From: Ampelomyces quisqualis
Taxonomy: Eukaryota; Ascomycota; Dothideomycetes; Pleosporales; Phaeosphaeriaceae
Reading direction: 5' to 3'
DNA: 64,000 bases
Assembly (NCBI GenBank): GCA_018398575.1
Contig: JAGTXZ010000021.1
Coordinates: 496,001-560,000, forward strand
Shown: positions 11,080-21,401 of the stretch, in pieces
Layout of the letters: every line of letters starts with the position of its first letter
Position numbering within the stretch: position 1 is the stretch's first letter
Translations under genes and position numbers: made by a program
The notes under the pieces: model-generated
Told to the model about the DNA's origin: nothing
Database searches by the model: none
Seen by the model: the letters and a program-made list of their open reading frames with translations, nothing else

Positions 11080-12010
11080 CAGGAACGATGCGCAATTTCA
11101 GGCTGTAGTCTTACGCTCAAAAGAGTGTAGGGCTAATAGCTTTTTACGTACTATTTTAGAGAATGTTCTGCTATTTGTAGCAGGGGCTTGCTTGAACCTA
11201 CTGCGAGTCTGCGGCGGTGCTGTAGCTTTGTCTTACGGGTGGTGGAGAGACAACGTTCCAGCTGCACGCGACCCTAGCGTGCCTAGGTAACGGCCGCATT
11301 TGCTAGTAACTAGACATAAAGTTAGCGGCGACGCTAGTCACAAGCTATTAATCTTCTACGCAGGCTGGCCGCTGTAGATACTAGACACTCTACAACTATT
11401 ATAATTTGTGCAGCTATTAGTAACTAGGCGTGCTATTATTAAGAAGGATATATATTCTTAGAGTATAATGTATTTTACTTAAGAAGTAGTCTATAAGTAT
11501 ACTTGTAGTAGTTAACGTAAACTTAGTATAACGTATTAATACTTAAGACTTGGATTCTTTATACGCTCTACACATTGCACCTCTATAAAGTCCTTAATTC
11601 TAGATAATTATTCTTATTATCTAAACGCATTAAGTTACTATCTACTCTAGTAATCTTTAAAGCGTTTGCTCTTTGTAATTTAAAAAGTAATCAAAGTAAT
11701 TAGAGGTGATTTTAAGAAGATTGTAATCTCTCTAATTAAACAGTAATACAAAATTAATGTAAATAATTAGCTTTAACATAAAATAAAACTCTACAGGTAG
11801 AAGTTGTAGAGATTGTAGTGCTTAGTAGGTAGTACAAAGAGGGCGCATTGTAGATGTCTCGTGTAATTAGGACTAGTAACAAACACTATAAGCTAAATCC
11901 TGCGTTTAGTTTTAAACGCATTATATATCCCCTTTTGATACATAAGCGTAGTGTCTTGTTGGTGGTTGAGACTAATGTTGCAGACCTAGTTACCTTGCGC
12001 CTTGCTAAAT
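11080..12010. repeat. AT-rich, RIP-type degenerate block
   Basis: Sharp drop in GC with dense TpA and few CpA, stops in every frame and no recognisable coding relic. The edges are abrupt against normal sequence. This is the usual look of a short, heavily RIP-mutated transposon remnant. I could not identify the parent element. It lies just downstream of the glucosaminidase 3' end. Confidence 0.7.
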
Positions 12011-12157
12011 AATCAGAGTCGAGGTAACCCTGCCTCACAAGGGACGACCTCTCACCTTTTCACCATGCTGAGAAGAAGAAGATTTTGATTGTCGCCAGAG
12101 AGGCTTGCTGTCAAACTTGGCAAGTCTGGCGGGGAGTCTGGGGTCCAATGGAATGAT

Positions 12158-14806
12158 TCATGGCCGATACACCATGCCGGTATGTACAAGCTCATCTACA
12201 TTCCAGCCAGCGACTTTGATCTTCAATCCTTGCACTGGCCTGGCGAATTGTAGCTCCACGTCCATGTCCTCCCCAGGCCACAGCGTGATATAATTCTCAC
12301 TCCAAACTGCACCACGAACAGCCCCTCCCTTTCCATCTACTATATCCAACGTCACAAACACCGCAGGAACCTTGCTCATGTTCTTCAACCCCACCGTCCT
12401 TCCCTTCACACTAACCTCCACATCCGCGCGAGTCAAGTTTGCCAAGCCCCTGAAATCCGCATAGGAAGTGACGGGCGTGTGATACCACGTTGAATTCTCC
12501 CAATCCAACACATCAGCTGCGGGCGAGATGTGGTATGTATTCCGACTCAGCACGGCATTTGGATCGCTGAGTCTGAGCCGGAGAAAAACGATGCCAGTCG
12601 AATTCACCAGTGCAGGAACGTCTGTAATCTTTCTCGCGGAATTGATTTCCGTACGCGTGTCCACGCTCCTCTGAACCAATACTCTGCCTTGCGGGTCCAT
12701 GACCTCGACATCGATTCTTCTGTCCCCGTCTTCACGCGCGCTGGACTCTACTCTGCGATCAACAAGATACACGGAATAATCGCTCATGTCGAGAACGACG
12801 TGTTGGAGTTTATGTATAGCGGCTTTGACTCCGTAGAAGCTTCCGCCGGGAATGTTGTAGTAATCGAAAAGATTCCAATGTAGACTCGGCCAAGCATTAT
12901 TCAGCATCCAATAAATCAGCCCTGTCGCAGGTCGTTTGTGGTTCCAGCGAGATAGATATGCTTCGAACTGGGATCTGGTTGCTTCGTAGTCTGATATTTG
13001 TGCTTTGGCGAGATAATCCTCCAGCGAGTGTGGGGCACCGTAGCGCGCAAAGAGCGCTGTATTGTATATCTCTCGTGTGTAAAAGGACGAAACGTTGGTG
13101 CTCATGTGATATAAGCCTTTGTCCGGGTTCATCCATAAATCTGCTGAATCGGACGAGGAGAGGAAGCGAGATAAGCTGGATAGTTGCGGTGTCCCGACGC
13201 CAGCACCGAGTTCTGAGCCAAAACCCCCTGCTGCACCGAGGCGTTGTTGCTCGTCGAACCAGTAGTTTGGGGGAACCCAGTCGTATGGTCCATCCATTTT
13301 CATGCCGCCGTTTCCTATAAGCGCGGGGGCGCCGCGCTGGGAGGCAGATGAGAGGATGGGCGTCGACCAGTCAAATGCTTTGAGGGCATCGACATATATC
13401 TGCGTCGCGCGATCATCGGGCCAAAAGTCGCTTCCGATCAAGAACCCAAGCATACTGGGATGAGGCTGCATCATTTCTGCTTCGTGACGCATGGATAGAT
13501 TCGCAATGGAGTAATCTGTATCCACCCATTTCCCCCCAGAGCCTTCGTCGTTGAAGGCCCAGCCTTCCCATTTGTCGCAGCATTCCCAGCCAGCAAGTAA
13601 CATGATACCCAATTCATCGGCTAGCTCGTAGAGACGCGGGTGTTCTTGTTTGCCCTCGAGGCGTACGGTGTTGAGCCCCATTTCTAGAACAAGTTGGAAT
13701 TGGACGCGGAGTTTGGGCTCGTCGAAGCGTAGGAATATGTCGGACGTATAGCCTGCGCCGAGGACTTGGAAGCGTTTGCCGTTGACAAAGAACGTAGTGT
13801 CGTTGTAGGTGGTGTTCAGCGTTGACATGACGGTGCGTATGCCAAAATTCATAGTTGGAGTGGAGTCTGATGGCCCGCTGGTGCCTTTGACGGTCGCATT
13901 GCACTGAACGCTGTAAAGCGGCTGCTCGCCCCATTGTCGTGGCCACCAGATTCGCGGATTCTCGATTTTACCGTCGACTTTGAGCTTCTTGTAGTCGCCC
14001 GCCGTAAGTTCAAATCCGCTCTCCATCATCTCGACTTTCTCACCCTGCGGATCATGCACAACACATTTCAGCACGCCACTTGCCGTCGCATTCTTCGCAA
14101 AGTTCTTTGCATCCACAAACACCGTGACTTCACCACTCAGCCCTGTCTTCACACGCGGCGCGCTCAAGCTAACCTGCCCCGATCTCTTCACCCCAACATC
14201 CCTCCAAACCCCCGTCCCATTGTCCGGCGGATAAGGATTCCAATCCACGAAACCCAACGCGAAATCTCGATTGTAATCCGTCGGATACACCTTGATCAGC
14301 AGAACATTACTCCCATTCGCGCGCAAATGATCCGTCACATCGTACTCGCGTCCTACATACGCACCAGCCTGCGTATCCTTGTCTGCAACAAGAAGTCCAT
14401 TGAGATAGATATCCGCACGCGAGCTGATGCCATTTGTGCGAAGCGTGTAAAACGTCGTGGCATCGCAAGACAACTGAAGGTCAATTTCGGAGCGGTAGTA
14501 CCACAGTACACGGAATTGGTTGGAATCGACCTTCAGCAGGTTTGTAGAGAAGAAGAGGTCGTCTTCAGTGTAGATTCCATTCGCGATCAGAGTGGCCATG
14601 AGGGTGCCTTTTGTGGCGTTGAGGGTGTACCATGATGAAGTGTCGACTCCAGGGCGCGACAGTTGAGCAGCGTTTCCGCTGATGATAGCAGAGGAGGCTA
14701 CGGTCCATGATGGGATAGGTACGAAAGGCTCAGCGAGTGTGAGGGCCGGCATGTTGATCGCGGAGATGAGGAGCCATCGTGCGGCGTTCGGGTGGTACAA
14801 TCGCAT
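12158..14806 (-). CDS. Secreted exo-beta-D-glucosaminidase, GH2
   Basis: 882-aa intronless enzyme that removes glucosamine from chitosan ends (EC 3.2.1.165 type). A signal peptide lies in the first 26 residues, ending ALTLA. Order: GH2 sugar-binding domain with the marker DWNPYPPDNGTGVWRDV, an Ig-like domain, the (beta/alpha)8 barrel, and C-terminal beta domains. The catalytic acid is Asp460 in IGSDFWPDD, and Glu532 in FGSELGAG is the nucleophile. The 72-residue spacing and the Ser-Asp pair match characterised exo-chitosanases, whereas ordinary GH2 galactosidases and mannosidases have Asn-Glu. Likely roles are chitosan use or remodelling of its own deacetylated chitin wall. The stop lies only about 150 bases from a RIP block, but the frame is clean. 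Confidence 0.93.
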   Translation of the reverse strand: MRLYHPNAARWLLISAINMPALTLAEPFVPIPSWTVASSAIISGNAAQLSRPGVDTSSWYTLNATKGTLMATLIANGIYTEDDLFFSTNLLKVDSNQFRVLWYYRSEIDLQLSCDATTFYTLRTNGISSRADIYLNGLLVADKDTQAGAYVGREYDVTDHLRANGSNVLLIKVYPTDYNRDFALGFVDWNPYPPDNGTGVWRDVGVKRSGQVSLSAPRVKTGLSGEVTVFVDAKNFAKNATASGVLKCVVHDPQGEKVEMMESGFELTAGDYKKLKVDGKIENPRIWWPRQWGEQPLYSVQCNATVKGTSGPSDSTPTMNFGIRTVMSTLNTTYNDTTFFVNGKRFQVLGAGYTSDIFLRFDEPKLRVQFQLVLEMGLNTVRLEGKQEHPRLYELADELGIMLLAGWECCDKWEGWAFNDEGSGGKWVDTDYSIANLSMRHEAEMMQPHPSMLGFLIGSDFWPDDRATQIYVDALKAFDWSTPILSSASQRGAPALIGNGGMKMDGPYDWVPPNYWFDEQQRLGAAGGFGSELGAGVGTPQLSSLSRFLSSSDSADLWMNPDKGLYHMSTNVSSFYTREIYNTALFARYGAPHSLEDYLAKAQISDYEATRSQFEAYLSRWNHKRPATGLIYWMLNNAWPSLHWNLFDYYNIPGGSFYGVKAAIHKLQHVVLDMSDYSVYLVDRRVESSAREDGDRRIDVEVMDPQGRVLVQRSVDTRTEINSARKITDVPALVNSTGIVFLRLRLSDPNAVLSRNTYHISPAADVLDWENSTWYHTPVTSYADFRGLANLTRADVEVSVKGRTVGLKNMSKVPAVFVTLDIVDGKGGAVRGAVWSENYITLWPGEDMDVELQFARPVQGLKIKVAGWNVDELVHTGMVYRP

Positions 14807-15452
14807 TGTGAAATCGAACTTTCTTCAGATTATGAGGGAGAAGTGATGGAGCCTGTCGCAGGGGCATCGGTCGCGGAGGGCACAAGACCAATTGCACCTG
14901 CACCCTTTCCACTTGGACGTATGCAGTGTAACTACTCTGGCAGAGCTAAACCCTAAGAGCGAAAGTGTGGACGCACTTGCATGTATGTTGCTACATCGAT
15001 AGATTGTGTACGGAGTACGTGGAGATCGCCATGCACCCATGCAAGGGTAATAAGATAGAAAGCTTGTCCGCATGCCAAGACCAGGTAGGCAATATGGAAA
15101 GAGCCGACTTTTTCATCTATGCGGAAGCTTGTATGCCCTTGCAAGTACCCTGTTCAAAAACGTGCATGAGCAGTAAGGTACTTCATCATAATAATAAGCT
15201 TTAATCTCTACCAAAGGACCACGAAGAGTCTACTATATAGCGGTAACAAATAACCCACCATGACCCGTCATGTATGAAGATAACAATATACCCATTCAAT
15301 GCAAAGCCAACTGATACAAACCAGGCGCATGCATGTCTACAAAGGAACGCCCGCGACAACCATGGCGCCCAAGAAATGCAGCTTGCGGACACCACCATTT
15401 ATGCTTGCGCACTGGGAAAATTGGTCGTGCGACAAGTCAAACGTAAGCTAGC
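14807..15452. other. Upstream region of the glucosaminidase gene
   Basis: 646 bases between two minus-strand genes; it must hold the glucosaminidase promoter and the end of the Gid7 transcript. A GTACGGAGTAC half palindrome sits at 15008-15018. No gene recognised. Confidence 0.5.
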
Positions 15453-17497
15453 CTACCGCCCGTAACCGTTGCTTGGCCTACTACTCGTAGCATTGGCGGG
15501 CTTCCATATCCTGACTCTGTGATCGTCGCCGGCAGACGCGAATACAGTGGGATCTTTGGGATGCCAAGCTACGCTGTTGACACAGCCGATATGTGCGTCG
15601 AGCGCCTCGAGGTGCATACCGTTCGAGCGCCATATGTGAATCCTGGAGTCTGTAGAAAGGTCAGCCTTACAAGAGTGCTTCATGTTTGTGGTGCAACTTA
15701 CCCTCACTGCCGCTGATGATGAAGTTCTCGTCCGCACCACCAAATGCAGAGCGAATAATGAAGTGTTTCTGCGAATGTCCCTCGTAGTCTCGTATCACTT
15801 CCCCAGTATCGATCTCCATGAGCTTGATCTTGTCTGGGTTCATGCTGATCAACATGTGTTGTGAGTCCTTACTTATGGTGACACTTGTGAGCTTAGCTTC
15901 GTCGGATCTCCATTCGCAAATCTTCTCGTAGCTCTCAAAGTCGAAAACTGTTATCGAAGTCTCGGAGACAATCACAAGGCGTTGGCCATCAGGTGATATG
16001 GCAACATCGTTCGCACGAATCTTGGAACCATCGTCACAAAAGTTGTGAACCTGATTGCCCCTGACGTCCCAGACGCCACAACCTGTTTTATCATCTTGCG
16101 AGCCGATTACCACATGCTCGCCTGATGGCGCCCAGGCTGCCGTTGTACAAGGATAGGTGAAATCCTGAATTCGCACCAAACATTCGCCATTCTACGATAG
16201 TCAGCTCGTGCTCGTCACGGCAACCCGCTTACGTACCTTGACATCCCAAATGCGTGCAGAGTTCTCTGGTTGAGAACAGCAAGTGATGATCTTGGTGTCA
16301 TCTGGACTCCACGCTAGATGTGTCACACCTGATCCAGTGTGTCCATCGAGGTCGTACAAGACCCTGTACGTTCGAGTATCGTAGATGCGGACGGTCATGT
16401 CCTTACTCGCAGAAGCGAGCATCGTGCCATCGTTTGAGTATTGCACAAACCACACTTCATCCTTGTGACTCTTGAGCTCAAGGGCCGGCCTGGTCGGGAA
16501 GTCGTCTCTTTCACAATTGTGATCTACATACAGCGAGGGGGAAGCGGCGGTGTTGTGATACAGGCAATTAGAAATCCAATTATCCTTGACTTCGTCCAGC
16601 AGTACAGACAGTCGATGTTCTGGGATCATGACGCTAGGTGATATTGATTCTGGAGCATGTGAGTAGGTGGAAAGGAGCCAGGGTCGCTGAAACCTACTCG
16701 ACAATTCCGACAATAATCGTATCCGAGACTCACCCCGTGAGCCGTCCCAGTTCGCTTGAGCTCTCAAATCTTCAGCAGATTGACACATCATGAGACTAAG
16801 TACGTCAGTGCCGTAGCTAGAACGACGAACTGTGGGGAGCGTACCTGGAGAGAGCGTGCAGTCTCGCGACATCTTGGTGAAGGGGGGTGAGTTCCTGTCG
16901 AAGCACGGCGAGCGCCTTGCCCAAATCTCTTCGCTCCAGCAGCTCTAGATACTTTTGCTCCTTCATCCAGAACAGCATTTGATTCCGGTTGGCCCCTTCG
17001 GCCAGCGTCAGGCCCCCAGAATGCTGCGAGGTTGGTCTTGACCTTGACTTGGGCCACAAATTTCCATACGATGAATCCAGACCCACTCCCCCTCCCTCGT
17101 ATGCATCCGTGCCAAACAACAATTCTTCGGCCTCGATCCAGTCTCCGTTCATGACCGAACTGCGAAAGGAAGCTACCGTCGGGCCTTCTAGCTGGAAGGC
17201 GCTCTCTTTACACAACGTGGCGGCTGCGCCATGGTAGCCCAGGTCCGTCAAGCTCTGAATCAGTATCCTCGTGACTTCCTCCCTGTCGTGGCCATGGAAG
17301 GTGGGAGATGGTGCGTTCCCATTTGCTACCGGACCTCCGTTTGTGTACGAGCCGTTGCTCTCTGTCCTCGCGTGCCCATCTCCATTCGACGTCTTCGCAC
17401 GAGACGATCTGGGCCCCGACAAGCGGGACGATCCGTTGGTGTAGTGCTGGGAGGGTGATGGTGACCGCTTTGAAGAGTCGTTGTTGTCAGGGCGCAT
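15453..17497 (-). CDS. gid7: GID ubiquitin-ligase subunit Gid7 (WDR26-like)
   Basis: WD40 scaffold and substrate-binding subunit of the GID/CTLH E3 ligase, which degrades gluconeogenic enzymes in yeast. Exons, in transcript order: 17497-16845, 16795-16237, 16191-15702, 15649-15453, giving 632 aa. A further 48-base in-frame intron (16650-16697, GTAGGT...CTCCAG) probably exists, which would give 616 aa and a more family-like ELSKSISPSVMIPE. A disordered Ser/Gly-rich N-terminus precedes LisH/CTLH helices (EEVTRILIQSLTDLGYHG, then MNGDWIEAEELL and MLFWMKEQKYLELLE). The second half holds WD repeats (LKSHKDEVWFVQYSNDG, SARIWDVK, VFDFES, IHIWRSNG, RVRIWKPA). Housekeeping. Confidence 0.92.
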
Positions 17498-18349
17498 TGT
17501 CCCGTGTGTCTTGCGCCTGCGCTTAGCTAGATGGCGAGTCGACCGGCGTGTGCTGCGGGTATGCTGTTCCTCTTCGTCGCTCTCGGAGAGGCTGTGTCTG
17601 CGCTTTGCGGCTCTCGCAAGATCGGGTGGGGTCGCAGGCGCGGCAGCGGGCGGTTGTTCGGAAGCGGTATTGGCTGCTTCGGGGTTGGATTGAGGGGCAG
17701 AGGATGCTGGGGAAGGAGAAGCTGGGGAGGTCGGGGGGAATGGGTCGGCGGGGGCGATTGGGGGAGTCGTGTTCGTTTCGTTTGCCAGGACTTCGGTCTG
17801 CCTCCACGTACCCGCAGCAAGAGGACGCGGGTATGGGGCGACGGGGGTGGTGTGCCGGTGTAGGGCTTGCTGTGCAGGACTAGGCGGGCACCATTAGACG
17901 GGGGGGCAGGGCATGAAGCTGGAGCTGTCGGCGCTGGAGAGCGGGCGGAGGTGTGCCGGGCGGTGTGAAGCCGGAGCGCGTGCTGAGAGCGGCGTGGCTG
18001 CCGGCGAGATGCGAGATGGTCAGCGGAGGTGTGATGTCGACGGGCGGTCGGTGCGTTGCAGCCTGCTTGCACTGCAGGCACGACGTCGGGCAGCCAGCAA
18101 CGAGGACGCAGGGCAAGACAGCTGGCTGAAGGGTCAAGGAGAAAGGCTATGCTGTCTGCACCAAGTGGCAGGGCATGTAGTTGTATAGGATATACTCGGT
18201 ACCATTGGCATCAACACAGGCACCCACACCATCGATGCCCGGGTCGACCCGCCGGTCACATGGGTGCTACGCTAACTGGGACCCGTGGACAAGTCCATCT
18301 ATCAAGCCTACGTTCTGTCCATGTACTTGGTGTAACGTCACGCAGCAAG
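17498..18349. other. GC-rich region upstream of gid7
   Basis: 852 bases, GC-rich, with long open frames on both strands that look like composition effects. It holds the gid7 promoter and leader and the 3' flank of the dehydrogenase gene. No protein family recognised. Confidence 0.5.
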
Positions 18350-19767
18350 TCACAACTTCCACCCTCGCTTCCTCGCCAGAACCGTTTCCTGCCTAACCGC
18401 CAGATCAGCAATAATCTCCTCACTCCCACCCCCAACAACCATCATCCTCAAATCTCTCCCAATCTGTTCCACCGTCGCCCCGACACCCCCCCTCTGATAC
18501 CCTGCTCCACCAAACATCTGCTGCGCCTCGCGATTCGCCATCTCCAAGATGCGGCCGCCGTGAACTTTCGCAAGCGCAATCTGGCCCGCCATCTCGGCGT
18601 CTTGCCACCCCAGAGGAGACTGCTGGATGTGGTAGGCGAGTTGTTCGAGCCATGCCCAGTGCGACTCGATGTAGCGTGCTAGGGTCGAGAACTTGTGAGC
18701 GATGATTTGATTCGAAATCAACGGTTTGCCAAATGTCTCTCGTTTGTTAGCATAACTCCATGATTCGCTCAGACAGGTTCGTGCTTTGCGGTTGCAGCCT
18801 ATGCTCATGATGAAGCGCTCCTTGTTGAAATTCGTCATGATAATCTTAAACCCTTGGTTTGCTTTACCCAACAGGTTCTCCACAGGGACGCGAACGTCTT
18901 CAAGATCCACAAAGGAAGCACCACCGCCTTTCTGGCCTGTGTTGGGGATGCGCCGGGCAGTAACGCCCTGGGAAGATGTGGAGATAACAAGAACAGATAG
19001 GCCGGAGGCACCCGCACCCCCAGTCCGAACAGCGGTAGTCATGTGTGTTGCCCACGGGAAGCCAGTGATCCATTTCTTCTGGCCATTGACGACATAGTGT
19101 TGGCCATCGGAGGTCAAGGTTGCTGTAGTTTGTATGTTGGCTACATCGGACTTTGTCATGTCAGCCTCCAAGTCCAAAATGTCTTGCAAGCAAAAGACAA
19201 AAGTCCTCTGCGGGTACTTACACCACCACTTGGCTCCGTAATACCAAGACAGAAGCTCGTTTCCCAATCAAACAGGCCTGGGAGCCATTTCTTCTTCTGT
19301 TCTTCCGTGCCATGGTGAACAACTGGTGGCACACCAATGACACTACCACCAGCCAAGGCAATTCCAACACCACCCTCGATTCTGCTCCCTTCGTCTGACG
19401 AGACGAGAAGGTGAAAGACATCGAGTTCTGCCACGGGTATGCCAGCTGGACCCGGCACGTCCTTGGCCCGGTATGGCTCTGGTACATCTCCAAACGCAAA
19501 GCCGGTCTTGGCCCACTTGATGCGCTCTTCGGCGGGTGCCTCGCCCTTCTCTTCCCACTCCAGCATGTATGGCTTGACGTTTTCGTCAATGTACGCGCGC
19601 ATGGTATTGCGCAATTTCTTATGCGATTCGTTGTAGTACGGCGATGCGAGGGAGCTGTACCACGATGGCTCAGCCCATGGGGCGAGGTTGCCAAAGGTTT
19701 CCCTTTTCTGCGGCGACATTATTATGGAGGGAAGAGGCGTGTCGGTCTGGAGCTTGGGAGTCGCCAT
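18350..19767 (-). CDS. Acyl-CoA dehydrogenase family flavoprotein
   Basis: FAD enzyme oxidising acyl-CoA thioesters. Exons 19767-19222 and 19150-18350 give 448 aa. The 71-bp intron (GTAAGT...ACAAAG) restores CLGITEPSGG-SDVANIQTTA, the FAD/substrate signature in the middle domain. N-terminal helices run to about residue 125, the beta domain to about 245, and the C-terminal four-helix domain carries ANKRETFGKPL, the FAD-binding FGGAGYQRGG and the final GGGSEEI. There is no peroxisomal C-terminal tripeptide (it ends KRGWKL) and no clear mitochondrial presequence, so location is open. Of the fungal subclasses it looks nearest to long-chain or branched-chain (ACAD10/11-like) forms. Confidence 0.9.
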
Positions 19768-20191
19768 GCTGTGTACGGCAAGTCATCAACACACATTGTC
19801 GCGTTCTTTGGGTGAGATGTGATGGAGGTGTAAGAGCTAGGCTGAGTTGCCGCGGCTCGGAACCTTTCGAGTCAGCGCGGGGTTGCGACATGCGTACGCG
19901 TCGGCGTCGCATGGAAGCACTTTCCGCGACAACCACCATTTTGAAGACGACAATACGACAAGATTGAGAGACAAAGGCAGAATACCTATGATCTGGGTTC
20001 CAAGGCAGACAAGAGTGTGATGCGATGAAGTTAGTGAAGGCAACGCGCTCAGCACTCTCGTGAAGACAATCAATCATCGCAAGACGTTTGTTCATATCAA
20101 GTCGTGAATAGCTACAGGGAAGAAAATCTCTCTCCTCGCATGACCCACCGCTTTTCGTATTGTATCAGTGGTCCGCCGTGTAGCGATACGC

Positions 20192-21401
20192 TTACCTGGC
20201 GCAGTAGCCACCGTCAATGAGGAGATCAGAGCCCTGCACTGGTTAGAGATAGTCTGACTATTGGATTCAGAAGAACTCACAGTGCAGTAAGAGGAGGCGT
20301 CAGATGCGAAGTAGACGTAGGCACCCTTGAGCTCGGTGGCCTTTGCATCACGGCCCATAGGGATCATGGAGTGCCACAGGTTCTGAATGTCCTCGGGGAC
20401 GAAATCTGAAAGACCGGTGTCAATGTATCCAGGGGAGATGGAGTTGACACGGGCGAAGTCCCTCCACTCGTTGGCTAGCGACCTAGCGAGGTGAATGCAT
20501 CCAGCCTAAAAACATCAGCAAAGGTCTTGAAAAGACTGCTCGTACGCGCTGGACGCCCCTTGCAAATGGACTGAAGTGCAGCCAGTGGAAGAAATATCGC
20601 TAACGATACATAGGGATTTCCTTACCTTAGCAACATTGTAGCTAGTCTGCTCTTGAGGAAAGTTGGCAATGTGGCCAGACATGGAGGCGGTAATAACGAG
20701 GGAACCAGTCTTGCGCTCGCGGAAGTGAAGACCAACAGCGCGTGCGCAGTTGAAAGTTCCAGTGAGATCGGTCTCGATGACCTCGTTCCACTGCTCGACG
20801 GAAGCATCCAAGATACCGTTATCTGCAGTCTTGCCGGCGTTCGCGATCATCACGTCGACTTTGCCGAAGTCTGCAACGACATCCTTGATGAGCTTCTCAC
20901 ACGAGGAGTAGTCATTGACCTGGCACTTGTAGGCCTTGACCTTGACGCCATACTTCTCGGACATCTCCTTTGCATTCTTCTCGGCGCCCTCAGCTCGGCT
21001 GTTATAGGTGATGCTGAAAGTAGCATGATAGAATCAGCGCATGTTCCAATAGTGTAACCATTTGTCTCGAAACTACAAGAGATAAGGACATACTAGATCA
21101 TGTTAGCAGTGTTTACATGAGAGGGGTGCAATTGAGCTTGCTACTCTGTAAGTCATCTTAGCTGAGGCTTGAAATGCCCTGGAGGAGCACCTCAGTTCCC
21201 CAGCTAGTTTCTACTTCGAGATGTAACAAGCACCAAGTACTCGGGCTTTCGTACCGCGAGGTCGGCTCCAAACTCTGCGCATCCGCGAGCAGCTTCAGTG
21301 CCAATGCCGGTGGGACCGGATGCTCCGGTCACGATGACGACCTTGCCCTTAAGGCTGAAGAGGTCCTTGAGCTCGGTAGCTTTGGGAACGGTGATGGGCA
21401 T
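20192..21401 (-). CDS. NADP-dependent mannitol dehydrogenase / sorbose-reductase-type SDR
   Basis: Classical short-chain dehydrogenase interconverting fructose and mannitol with NADP(H), a cytosolic stress and carbon-storage enzyme; dothideomycete orthologues are known allergens. Exons: 21401-21255, 21013-20626, 20505-20281, 20233-20192. Start MPITVPKATELKDLF. The Rossmann motif is TGASGPTGIG, the catalytic set ASMSGH with SYNVAK (Tyr and Lys), and the end DLLIDGGYCAR. The first exon ends in phase 0 at GADLA, but the best acceptor (21013, before ITYNS) leaves one extra base, so the coding sum is 802, not a multiple of three. Either a donor 14 bases on, a 14-base microexon, or a 1-base change must be invoked. 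Confidence 0.88.

Noticed and set aside
17527..18081. Long open frames on both strands upstream of gid7
   Set aside because: GC-rich, Pro/Arg/Ser low-complexity translations on both strands, no family likeness and no splice support; they look like composition effects.
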